In this document: positions 26,801 through 38,200 of the stretch, piece by piece
Position numbering within the stretch: position 1 is the stretch's first letter
How the letters are laid out: every line of letters starts with the position of its first letter
DNA from: Parus major
Taxonomy: Eukaryota; Chordata; Aves; Passeriformes; Paridae
Assembly (NCBI RefSeq): GCF_001522545.3
Contig: NC_031768.1
Coordinates: 6,509,555 to 6,573,554, forward strand
DNA length: 64,000 nucleotides
Direction: 5' to 3'
Position numbers and translations under genes: made by a program
Notes under the pieces: model-generated
Told to the model about the DNA's origin: nothing
Seen by the model: the letters and a program-made list of their open reading frames with translations, nothing else
The model's database searches: none

Positions 26801-28030
26801 GCAACTCAGCCTTCTGTTTCAAACACTCACATTAAAAAAAAATAAATAAAAAATATATTAATTCTCAGAGCAACAAGAGAAAAATAGGAACCAGAAGAAT
26901 CCTAGAAATAATGTTATATATTGGGAACATTAGGAGGCTGTGGCACCTGGCATTAAATACATAAATATAACCATACCTACCCTTGACAAGAGTCCATAAA
27001 ATTATCCACTTCTGCTTTTGGAATAGCATTCCCCAATTTTCAGTGTTTCATATGGGATTTGAAATGTCTCTGCAGTCATTATTCTGATAATTTGATAATT
27101 GTGTCACTCTCAGAATAAAGAGGTCTTAGAGTTTGATTTAATCAGAGTCTTTTAATCAGAGTATGCATTTCTATTTTCATTCTATTTCCTGTCCCTTTAA
27201 TTTTCTTCCCTCCTATCTTGCCTAAAAATGCAGGACTGTACCCATTGCAGTCAATATTTATGACTTCCATCACAGATGTCTCTATCTCTGAACCCCATAA
27301 ACTCTCACTTGAGGTACAATGGAGGAGGGACAGGGAACCCTCTCCAGACTCTCATGATTTTCCAATGTAGAACTCCAGGAGAAGGAGAATGAGAGACACT
27401 CAACAACTGTCCTTGGCTCAGGGATGTCTTGGAGCTGGGAACCTTCTGCCTGGAGCCTGCAGAGTGGGAGGTCAGGTATGCCCGAGGTGATTGCTGGATG
27501 GTTCCGTACAAATACACCAGAACAAACCTATCTCCCTGCTCTACCATCCCCAAGGTGGTTCTCCTGGTGCCACCCTCAGGGTAAAGCAGAAAGCTGAGCA
27601 ATGGAAGGCCCTGCTGGGTGTGTGGGGGACCAGCCTAAAGCATCCCGGTGGATTTGGTGACACGGTCACCAAAAGGATGAGCCAGTCCTTGTCCTGTGGG
27701 TGAGTGGGTCTCACACAGAGCTCTGTGCTGTGCAGGAGCACTGACACAAGTCACGGTCACAGCACACACTGCAGCTGGCACCAGCTTCCAACCCGTATTT
27801 CGGGGGCTCTCACAAGGAAAACACCAGCTTGTCTTCCAGACGACAGCCACAGGTCCCCTCTGGCAGCCTCTGGAATCCCCAGAAGTGGATTCCAACATAA
27901 CCAAGCAGAGAGCCCCCGACTGCTGCGCCCTGGGAGCTGCGCTGCTCAGCCAGGGGTGAATTCTCTCCGCCAGCCGAGCGGGAGGGAGGCAGGAGAGACC
28001 CGGGAGAGCGGCAGTCCCTGCCTGCGGGGC

Positions 28031-28106
28031 GGCACCGGCACCGGCACCGGCACCGGCACCGGCACCGGCACCGGCACCGGCACCGGCACCGGCACCGGCA
28101 CCGGCA
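28031..28106. repeat. (GGCACC)n / (ACCGGC)n hexanucleotide array, 12 copies plus a partial
   Basis: Twelve perfect GGCACC units (28031-28102) plus ggca, about 205-280 bp before the MAOB start codon. Read in register as ACCGGC, it is the same hexamer that forms the core of the 30-bp human MAOA promoter VNTR. It lies in the MAOB promoter or 5' UTR. Confidence 0.97.
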
Positions 28107-28205
28107 GGAGCAGGAGCAGGAGCAGGAGCAGGACCAGCACCAGCACCAGCAGCAGCACCAGCAGCAGCAGCAGCGCCAGCAGCACCAACAGCAGCAGCAG
28201 CAGCC
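28107..28205. repeat. (GGAGCA)4 followed by (GCA/CCA)n array
   Basis: Directly continues the hexamer block. Four GGAGCA units (28107-28130) are followed by about 25 GCA/CCA-type triplets to 28205, including ACCAGC hexamers. The stack of three related arrays ends about 105 bp before the MAOB start codon. Confidence 0.95.
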
Positions 28206-28310
28206 GAGTCGGGCGGCCCGGCCGGAGCCGCAGCGGGGCGGTGCCAGCGGCGGGGCGGGACCGGCACAGCCCGGCCGGAGCCGCCGCGGGAGCAGCGAGC
28301 CCGGAGCGCC

Positions 28311-28356
28311 ATGGCCGAGAGATGCGATGTGCTCGTGGTCGGGGGCGGCATCTCAG
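28311..28356 (+). CDS. MAOB: MAOB coding exon 1
   Basis: Encodes [15 protein letters not shown] plus the first base of Gly16: the first beta strand and glycine turn of the FAD-binding Rossmann fold. The start is chosen because gcgccATGgcc is a strong Kozak context, residue count to the motif equals human MAO-B (Cys5 conserved), and I see no in-frame ATG just upstream that would give a MAO-A-type extension. Donor g|gtgggt at 28357. Confidence 0.95.
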
Positions 28357-31300
28357 GTGGGTGCGCGGCGGGGGATGCGAGACCCCGCATCCGAGCTCGG
28401 TAAAGCCGGCTGGGCACAGCCCCGTCCTCCGGGCCGAGTGCCGTGTGGTGCAGGCAGTATTTTATTGTTATAAACTATTCGTAATTTCAATTGTAGTGTT
28501 ATTTTAGTTATTTTTATCTTATTTTTATTTTATAATTTACTTTACTATTTGTTTTATTATTACTAATCTCATTATTATTAATTCTATTATTATTAATTCT
28601 ATTATTATTAATTCTATTATTATTAATTCTATTATTATTTCTATTATTAATTCTATTATCCATTTTATTATTATTCATTTATATTATCATTAAAATTTAT
28701 TATTCTTTATTTTTATTATTATGGATTTCCATTATTACTTATTTTTATTATAATTTATTTTCGTAATAATTTGTTTTCCTTGTCGTTTATATCCATTATC
28801 GTTCATTTTTGCCATTATTTTTCATTTTACTAATTATTTTTTTTAAAATTCAATTTTATCCTATAGATTTACATTTTATTTTTCTGGTTCTTCCACTGTC
28901 CAGTCCTGGCATCCCCTGAACCTGTGCAATTCTTCCAGTACCCCTGGATCTTTTGGACAAGCAAGGCTAGAAGCACTTGCCATCCTCTGCACCCACTCCA
29001 GGGGTGTTAAGCAGAGGCCTTCGGTCACATGTGATTAATTTGAATCCTTGGCTGCCTTTTGTTCAGCTCAGGTAGAGGCATAAAGGAAAAATGCCTGAAA
29101 TCAGCTGGATGAATAGGAAGTTTCTAGCTCCCCTTTCAGCACAGGTATGGGTTTGAGAACAGGAGCAGCCTGTTCTCATGGACAGATGGCTCTGGGAGCC
29201 CGGAGCCTTCTTGCCCTTGAGTGACAATCAGCTGTTTTTAACCCAGTCTGGGCTGGAATACCCCTGTGCCTGCCCACACCAAATCTCTCCCCTGAGCATT
29301 TTGTTCTGAAATACATGTGCCAAATAAATTGTGCATGGGTAGTAGATTCTTTTTCCCTATGCCTTTGGCATATCAAACAAAATTGCTTTTCGGCCCCTTA
29401 GCATTGGGAGGTATGGAATGATAGCTCCTGTCCCGTGTGGTGATCTCAGAGCATGATGAGTGTGACACGTCCACAAATCCGAGCAGTATCTCCTCCAAAC
29501 CACAATTAATTGAGATCTGTTACAGAATGTGATTTTGTCCATCCATTTTTCTCATGACTTTTAATTTCCACTGTTTACTTATATATAATTCTAGATGTCT
29601 GTTTAACCATCATGCTAAGGTGTGTAGCATGCAATTTGAATGATACACAAAACGTAGAGACAAAACCGTAGGCATTATTTCCTGAGAAGGATTCTCTGAT
29701 AACAAACTGCCAAATAATGTTTGAATGTTTCAAGTATGTTTATACAAACAGCAAAAAATTAACCACTGCTTTTCTATAAAGCACAGTGGGTTCTGAACAC
29801 AGTGTTATGGCTAATTTTAAACTTACAACAAGTATCACAGAGAAACTCAATTAAAGTAATTAGTCTGTGGTAAATGTCTGTTCATGCCTCGTAAACATAA
29901 ACATTTCCAGTGGCATGGTTTTGTACAGCAGTGGTGCTATGTGTTGAATGAGTCGGAGTGAAAGAGTCAGTGTAACAGCTTTTAAACTACCCTTGTTATT
30001 CCTGGTTGCCATGGGAATATTTTCGTGGCAGGCCTGCCCATCCCACTTAGGTTTTTCTGGAAGAGCATCAGGGCAGGGAAGCAGCGCTAAGCTGTGGCAA
30101 ATCGTGTGCTTCGCTCTTTGCCATCTGCAGACAGCAGCAAGTGGCAGGGGAAACCAGTTTTCTACTTACTTCTCTTATTATTTAAAACCCACCAAAATGC
30201 TCCTGTGTCACGCTGTAGCAACTTTCCTCCTGTCTTCCCACAAAGGCTGAAAAAATATACAGGCACAAAGATTGCTTTAGACTGAGTACCTCTCTTCAGT
30301 CACTTTCCTTTAGCTGTTATGTACAGCTCCTGCTTCACCTCTGATTCACACCTGCCTGTAAATCTCTGAACTTGTGGCCAGGTGATGAAACTGTGGTTTT
30401 AGATCTCCTTACACTGATTTAACCCCTGCTAACACTGATTTAAAACCCCTGCTAACATGCACGGCTGCTGCAGAGATCTGCTGTGCACCACAGAGTGAAG
30501 TGTATGACTTTTAAAATGAGGCACTCCGGGATTGTTGCTGCTCCACAACTGGTGTGAGTTCCTACAGAAAGTCTCCTTTTTTGAGCTGCCTTCTGACCGT
30601 GGTTGCTGCCTGTAAAAGCAGCAGAAGGCTCTTGTCACGTTGAGATGTGCCCAAGCCACCCACTCCAGCCCTCAGCCAAGCAGGTAATTGCAGAGCAAAC
30701 AAAACTTGCTGTGCCAGCAGCAGGATGCAAATAAACAATGTCACAGAGATATCTCCTTGCTGGTTATTTCTTTAGGTAAAGCAAGCTGCCCATTTGCAGA
30801 CCCCCCTTTGGCAGCAGCTCTGCCCATCTTTTCATCCAGATGTAATTAGTAGGGTCTAAAATTTAAGGAGGGAAAAGCTGATAATGAAATAACAGTGCAG
30901 AGGCCTTCACAACCCTGGCAATCTCTGTTCTTTTATCTGAAGATGCCACTTCCTTTGCTGAATCATTTTTATTGTCATTTATTGCAGGTTTGATAGAAGG
31001 GAAGAATAAAACTAAAGAACTGGCCAATTTTTTTTTTTATTACATAAAAATCTACTCAAAATTAGTCTTCATTTCTTTCAAGTCAAAGTAATGTTCTGTG
31101 GCTTTTCTGAAGATGTCAGGTAATCCCAATGGTATTGATGATAATGAAGACCTTTGAGGAACAGGAGGATTTACTAAGGGTCGATTTGGTTTTATGGGTA
31201 AAACTTCAGCAAAAGTCTTTGAAAGTTTTTGCAAAGGGTGCACATTAAAAAGAAATATTTTAAAAGAAAATCTCCCAGAGTCAAAAAGCATATATGAAAA

Positions 31301-34300
31301 TGCTTAGCCACACATTGCATGCAGTATGCCTGGTGCTAAAGAATGTTTATATCAGAAGCATAACAGACCCTCTTAGAGCTGAAATGTGCATCGTGACAGG
31401 TTCTTCTCTTTGCTTTGAGTCCTCTCTGTTACTTTGAAGGGCTCCTCTAGCACGAGGGTCAAAACAACTATGAGAAAACTATAAAGTTACCTCATCAAAG
31501 TTGTTTATCTTCTTAACTGAGACACCAATTACTTCAAACAAAACCTTGAAATCTGTTCAGAGATTTTGTCTAGACTTTCTCCTTTTGTTTTCAAAAGTGT
31601 CTTCCTATCCCTGCTTTTGCCTTGGGAACTGCTTTTGTTGTTTTGCTTTCAAATAAATGACCAGATTTTATCCTAATCTTATGCCAGTCCTACTTAATGA
31701 GATGCTTCTCTTAAATCTCTAGTGCACATATTTTACAATCAAAGTGAGATTAATTGATTTTTTTTTCTTAAAGGTAAAGTGTTTTCTTATTTATAGTGTT
31801 ATTTGGAGTATGCCTGGTGTTTTGCTGTTCACAAGCAACCTGTCATGCTCCTGTAGGTCTAGAACCAAAACATACTGTAAGATAAAATAATTCAATTATT
31901 ACTTTGGGTTTTAAAAATATTTCCATACCTATTTTTGCATTATTGAGATGCCACTGTGCTCTCTACTCTTCTTAAGCCTCACTTTTAATTTGTGTGACAA
32001 TTTAATGTGCTTTATAATTACAGTAGCTCTCACTGCATCTGTGAACCACTGTCAAGTTAGTTTAAAAATAAAAATGAAACCAAAACAGACCAGGTGTTTT
32101 GAGGGCTATTATCTGATGATATTCTGTCTGTTTAAAAATAAACTAATGCAGAGGGAAAAATTGTTTTTTAAAATAAATCTGGGACAGATTTTTTAAAACA
32201 AATCTGTTATAGATGAAATACATAATATTCAGTAGATGCTTGTTTCTTTTTACCCTCCTGTAGTAAATTACAATGTCTCAATGCTCCTCTTCAGTCAAGA
32301 TGGTTTACCAAACAAGACAATGTTTTTGGAGAGCATTACTAGTCTGGGAGTCCCATGCTAGGTGTCCATTTGGAGAAGAAAGAAACCCTACAAAACCAAA
32401 ATAAGGGCATGAAATAGCCCATGGTCCATGAAGAGCCAGAATGGATCAGTCAGTGGGAGGACTCTGACCCTCTCCAGGGAATGTCACCCTCTCTGGGATG
32501 CACTCTGGCAAAGGCAATCCAGGATATTTTCCTGTCAGTTGACATGGTGAAACTCTTGGTTCACATTTTCAGTCACCTGTCTCTGTATCTGACAGCAGGA
32601 AATTATTCCTTTTGTACTCAACCACTCTCATGGCTAAAGCAGTATGAGCCAGTTACAGGGAACCTGCATTTGACTTCTAGACACTTCACATTAAAAAAAC
32701 AACTTGGCAATGTACAGTAAACAGACCAGAAAGCAGCTGCATAATGTGAAATAGTTTGGTAGCCTAGGCAGCAGGGACAGCTCTTATAATTCACTGTCTG
32801 AGACCTCCTAATTGGTCTGAGAGTTGATTTGATAAGAAGCTTTCCAGTCTACCTGCAGGAGCCATCTCATCTTACAAGGCTCTGGGTGGTGTGTCATTAA
32901 GGAAAGGTTTTCCATTAGCTTATTTAACCATTATGAAAGGGTGTTGCTAGGGGAGGTTCATTCAGTCTGTTCAGCAAAATGTGAAAACTACTATGGAAGG
33001 GGAAAAAAGGTAAGCTAGGATGGCAAAAATTTGGGAAAGGAATTGCTGTTATGTCTATTATGGGAAATAAGTTATTATGGAAATAACTGGTAGAGAACTA
33101 AAGTTTATGTGCAGCAGTTGGTGTTAAATTTACAAACTGTAAAATCCACAGGATTTTCTAATCTGTGCTGCTGAATTGCTTTTGGAAACAGGAGAGGCTG
33201 AAAGCTCTTTGTAAGCAAGTTCTGTGCATTGTTTGGTTGGACAACCACTTTGGTGGGTTCTTTTAGTTGGTAAGATTTGTCAGAGTTTGGTCTAGCACTT
33301 GACTGGAACCTAATCACGCTGGAGATGGTGATTGGTGTTTGTCTGCATTAGGGAGTTGGTTCAGATCAAGTGTGTGATGTTCTGCTCTGTTCTTTTACAT
33401 AGACACTGCCAGCTTGTTGTCTTGGGAAACTTAGTTTCCTTGATCAAAGATAGTGATGTGGGAAGAGTATGTATTTTAATTTTGTGCTCTTCCTCCTTCC
33501 AAGAAGACACAGTTAAAAATTACTTACTTGGTCATCACTACTGATGTGCACCTGCATCCTCTATGTCCATCCTCTCTGTCTTCTCCTTGCCTGCTTCTCT
33601 TTCTTTCATTTTCTTGCAGCATCAAGAGGTTGCCAAAAGATCACATTCTGCATACTTACAAATCATGATTTGCTCATTTTACTCCTTGGCACCATCAGTT
33701 TCAGGAGCTGCTTTAGAGAAATGCAATTCATTGTGGTTCCCCTGCTGTAATGAGTGATCAGTGTCAGTCAGTAACACGATGTCAGACACCACAGTCACAC
33801 AGGTCTGGGTTAAACACTGGTGCCTGTGGTCCCAGTGGCTGTGATGAGCAGCCCACTGCTCTGGCTCCATCCTGGAGTGTTCAGGCTGTCTGAGATGATC
33901 TCAGGAGTGTGTTGACAAGGATGCTGTTGACTGCTGGAGGTACTCTCATCAACTGGTGTGTGTATGTAGTGTTATCCAAAGCTGGAGAGATGTGCCAAAA
34001 AGCTGTGTATTCATGTTTGCACTGCCTAAGTAGGCAGCCTGAGCAATGTGGGCTTATACAGCCCTGATAGTCCCAGAAGTAAATTTCCAGTGCTGCTTGT
34101 ATTATTATAAACCAGCAGAGACTTTGCTCTATATTTACATATCTTACATAGCAGCTAATGACAATGAATTATGCTTTACGCTTAATTTAATCAATTCAGA
34201 AGGCTTTTCTTCTTCAGAAGTTATTATTCTGTGTAAACAATCTGGGGGATTTTGGCACATTTCCCACTGCCACAGTTTCTTTCTCCATAGCACAACTGAC

Positions 34301-35255
34301 AACTGTAATTAAACAGTTATGTTATTTCATGATAAAAAACCATGTTGTCTCGCTGCCCCTTCCCAAAACAGGAGTTGTTTGCCTTTGTGTTGTGTCTCTG
34401 CTCTGTAGCAGTTATTTCACACAGTGCACTGATACAGCAGTGAAGTTTATCATGGTTATAAACCACGGGCAGGGCCCTAGATTACTGAAGACCTTCCTTT
34501 GGATTTCCTTTGCTGAGGATGTCTTGATGTACTTACAAAGCACTCAGGGATAATTCTAAAATCAGTCACATTCCTGAGAAATTGTAGTCATGGAACAGTT
34601 TGGGCTGGGAGGGACCTCTAAAGATGATGTATTCCAGCTGCTTTGCAATGAGCAGGGACATCTTCAACCAGATCAGATTGCTCAGAGCCCAGGGACAACT
34701 TCAACTAGATCAGGTTGCATTCAAAGCCCTTGCTTCGAATGTTTCCACCACCTCTCTTGTCCAACCTGTTCCAGCATTTCACTGCCCTCATTGTAAGAAA
34801 TTTCTTTCTTTACATCTAATCTGAATCTACCCTCTTTTAGTCTAAAATCATTATCCCTTGTCTTATTGTGACAGGCCCTACTAACAATTTCATCCTCATC
34901 TTTCTGATAAGCCTTTTTAGGGACTGGAAGCTGTTTACTGTCTCTTACCCTCTCTTTACCCTCTCTTCTCCAGGCTGAACAACCCAAGTTCTCTCAGCCT
35001 TTCCTCATAGGAAAGGTGTTCAATCCCTTGGAACATCATTGGGGGCCTCCTCTGGACCTGCTGCAATAGGTCCTTGTCTTTTTTGTGGTGAGGAACCCAG
35101 GGCTTCAGCCAGGCTTTGGCTTCTTGAGGAAATTATATTCATCTCATTAAAGTTTTGATAATTTAATTTTTTACAGCCATTTTTGAACTTAACGTGATTA
35201 TCCTTCTGGGCTGATAAACTATTTCAACCTTGTAAACTTATGTGAGATAATACTA

Positions 35256-35286
<31 letters not shown>

Positions 35287-38200
35287 TACTATTATTACTA
35301 TTACTATTATTTCTTCCTTGAAAGATGGTCAAAATGTGATCATTCATGTAATCCACTAGTTTGTTTTTTTTCCTTGTGGACTGGTTTGTGTCAAGGTTTA
35401 GAATTTTGTGATGCTACATGATTCTCATTTAACATTTTTTTTGCTGTTTCAGTGGTCATTGAGGCTGCACTACAGGCCATTGGTATTTAAACCATGAATG
35501 ACTAGCATTCTTCTAAATAACCCACCCATGCTCTGTATTTTGCACAACTTTCTCTGTCCTGTCAGTTTTCTGTTCAAACAGCTTGCTTAAAAGAAAAATC
35601 AGCATAAAGTCACTTGGAAAATTTCATTTTCTCCACAAACCATTATTTGGTTTGGGGCTGGAAGGGAAGAGAAAGAAGAATGGTCATCAGGGTCTCATTA
35701 TTTGGGGATACCCTGATTTCTGGATAAGTTAGTAATAAAAGAGGTGTTGAAAAGTGCCTATCAAGCCAGAGAGGGGTTGCATTGACCTAGTCAAAACCCA
35801 GTGATAATACTATTTATGTGAAGAACAGGTTTCTGTTCCTTTTCCACCCACAGCCCCACAGGACTCAACTGTGTGAGCTCTGTGGGCTCTTTACAGCATC
35901 AGGAGCAGCAGCAGTGGATGGAGAGCAGGGAACTGCCCAAGAAAATGATGGGCATCGGGATTTTTGTAGGGGGTCTGTACAGGAAAGGAGGGCAGGGGAG
36001 AGGAGAGCAAGGGATAGGATGGGGGAATGAAAAGCAAAAACCATCCCTGGTAAAAATGGGTGATCTAGTCTAGAGAGTCTGAGACCTCGTGGGTTACTTC
36101 TAGTAGCTGGCACATCTGTCCAGATAAATCACAGGTACACTGATTTTTACCACTGAAGAGTCTGGCTGTGGCCCATTAGAGGCTTGGGCATCTTGCAAAG
36201 ATTAAGTAGCAGTGGTGGCCTGTTGGCACTTAATTTTTCAGGTGGTTACAGAGTTCCCTGAAATTTGGATTAATTTTAAACCTGCTCATCTCACATTATA
36301 TTACTTTGTACTATTCAGCTTTTTCAGGCTTTTCAGTTTCCACAGAGCTGGAAGTGAGGAGGGTGGGGAGGAAAGATGCCCCTGCAGCCTCCTGCCTCCC
36401 AGGCAGCTGGTCTTTATCTTGATAGTATAATTCATATATAAAACATTGAATTGAGTCTGTTCAGTTGACTGCACACAGCAACAGCTGATCAAACAGCAGG
36501 TTCATAGTGTGCACCATGATTACCTGGGTAGCTTGAGTATAAACTGGGCTCATTTTGCTTGAGTGATAAATCTGTGTTTGAATGTATTAAATATTGGAGC
36601 AAGGCACCTCTTTTGTTCCAAAATGAATTAATTTTTTATGAGGTAGCTTGGCCAGAGGCTGAATCAGAGATTTATGCTAAATAATGAGCGCAAATGAGGA
36701 AAGGAAAGGTGTAAATGCTTTTATTTTCCACTTTAGATATTTATCTTTTCTTCTATGCTTCCTTCACTATTTTTGCCCCCAGACATTCTATCAGAATTTA
36801 TGGTATAATTCTAGTGGCAGCATTTTTTCTTTGATAGAAGTGATGTTTTTATATTTTTTATGTTTCATGTTTTTGTAACTGTTTGGCTCAAACTTCCTTC
36901 TGGCTGTCCTTGGATGGATGGAAATCACAAGTAATTTTATTTAGTGGTTCTCTTTTGGGCTTCTCTGAATGACATGTATGTTCTCAGCCTTTAGTATCTC
37001 AGCTGGGGAATGGTTTGGGCTTTCAGCAGGGCTCATCTTAATTTTTTGGTTGTTCAAATAAATAAAATGCTCACAAATCTCTGTAGGCTTTACAGTTTAT
37101 CCTGTGTGTGTGTGTACACACCTACCCGTGGTCTGTGATTATGATGAGACTTTCCAAAGAGTCTCTGGGGCGTGGCTGTTTGGAAGTGACACTGAGAGAG
37201 GTGCTTAGTATAAATCTGTAATTATTACGTGCTCTTTGTGTGAAAATCATTAGCTGAAGATCAATTAAAATGTGAAACAAAATGGAATTGGGACACAATG
37301 GGTCTGCTGGGCTTTGCTGTTGCCCAGCCTGGCCTAGGTGAACACCTGTGAGTCATTAGATATTGAGACATCTGGGAAATTACATATTAATCTGTCAAGA
37401 TATGAAAATAATAGTCTGATTAATTTTGAAGTTTACTTCTTCCAGTTTATTATGGTTTTTGAGCATTTACTTTACTTAGAGGCCTAAAAAAGTTAATTCT
37501 TCACTTGAGAACGAGCAAGACTTGGCAAAACAGATAAGCATTTCCCTTCTGAGGAAACTGTTGCATAATTTTGCTAAATTTTCCAGATGCAGCTTAACCT
37601 TTTTTTTCCCCCATTGCTGTGTATGGAAGGCAAAATTATTCTTCAGAGTAAATCTGGCTGGTGTTTTATTTGCTTGTAGATGTCTTCATAATAGTAATGC
37701 CTAAAAGGATGCTTTTAGGAAACTGCCTGTGTAGACCCTCAGCCAGTTCACTGTGCTCAGCTGTATTTGATCCAGTGCTATGATCTGTTTGCTGTAGCAC
37801 TTTCAGTTCTCTCTGCCCTTTTTTTTCCCTCCTCTATTGTGTCTATTGTGTTTTGAGGCAGCCCAGATTGTAAACTAGAAGAAAGGGATGACCTAAGCTA
37901 AAGGAGGCCCTGGGACTGAGGGTGTGTAATAATATCAGAGTATAAATGATAATTACATTATTAATATTATTATTAATATTAGCTTTAACTTTTCAGTGTA
38001 TCCTGGATCCATAACAAAGCACATGAAGAATGTGCTTTTTGTGCAGATTGTTTTTTTTTTACCTGACTGAAGCCTAGAAGACTTCTGCCAGGCTTTTAAA
38101 GTGTGAGGTGAGCATGGCTGTTCCTGACTGGTCCATTAAATGAAGAGAGCCCAGTAAATTATTGATACCAGAAATAGTCAACCTTTGAAAATCTGGAGTG

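Larger units (their letters stand above)
4936..27900. other. NDP-MAOB intergenic region
   Basis: About 23 kb with no gene I can support. Translated short ORFs give no recognisable domains and lack splice-consistent neighbours. Contents are CR1 LINE fragments, one LTR-like element on the minus strand, several micro- and minisatellites and a 42-nt quasi-palindrome (all listed separately). Mammals also lack a protein-coding gene between NDP and MAOB. Enhancers or a non-coding RNA could be present but cannot be shown here. Confidence 0.75.
27900..28440 (+). promoter_or_regulatory. MAOB: MAOB CpG-island promoter
   Basis: An abrupt GC- and CpG-rich block of about 0.5 kb in otherwise AT-rich DNA, covering the MAOB first coding exon and the sequence before it. 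GC boxes (Sp/KLF-type, GGGGCGG) lie at 28235-28241 and 28252-28259, 50-75 bp before the start codon. No TATA box stands at a suitable distance. The limits are judged by eye. The transcription start is probably within 28150-28290 but cannot be fixed from sequence. The two long overlapping ORFs here (a Gly-Thr/Arg-Ser-rich one on +, an Ala/Gly/Pro-rich one on -) result from the repeat and base composition. Confidence 0.85.

Noticed and set aside
27635..28507. Long overlapping ORFs (260 aa on -, 267 aa on +) across the MAOB promoter
   Set aside because: Their length comes from the hexamer/trinucleotide arrays and lack of AT-rich stops. Translations are Gly-Thr, Arg-Ser or Ala-Gly/Pro dipeptide runs with no domain, and the + ORF is out of frame with MAOB.
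37138..37195. Possible C/D-box snoRNA (ATGATGA ... CTGA)
   Set aside because: The boxes are short, no terminal stem pairs, and no C'/D' pair is evident.
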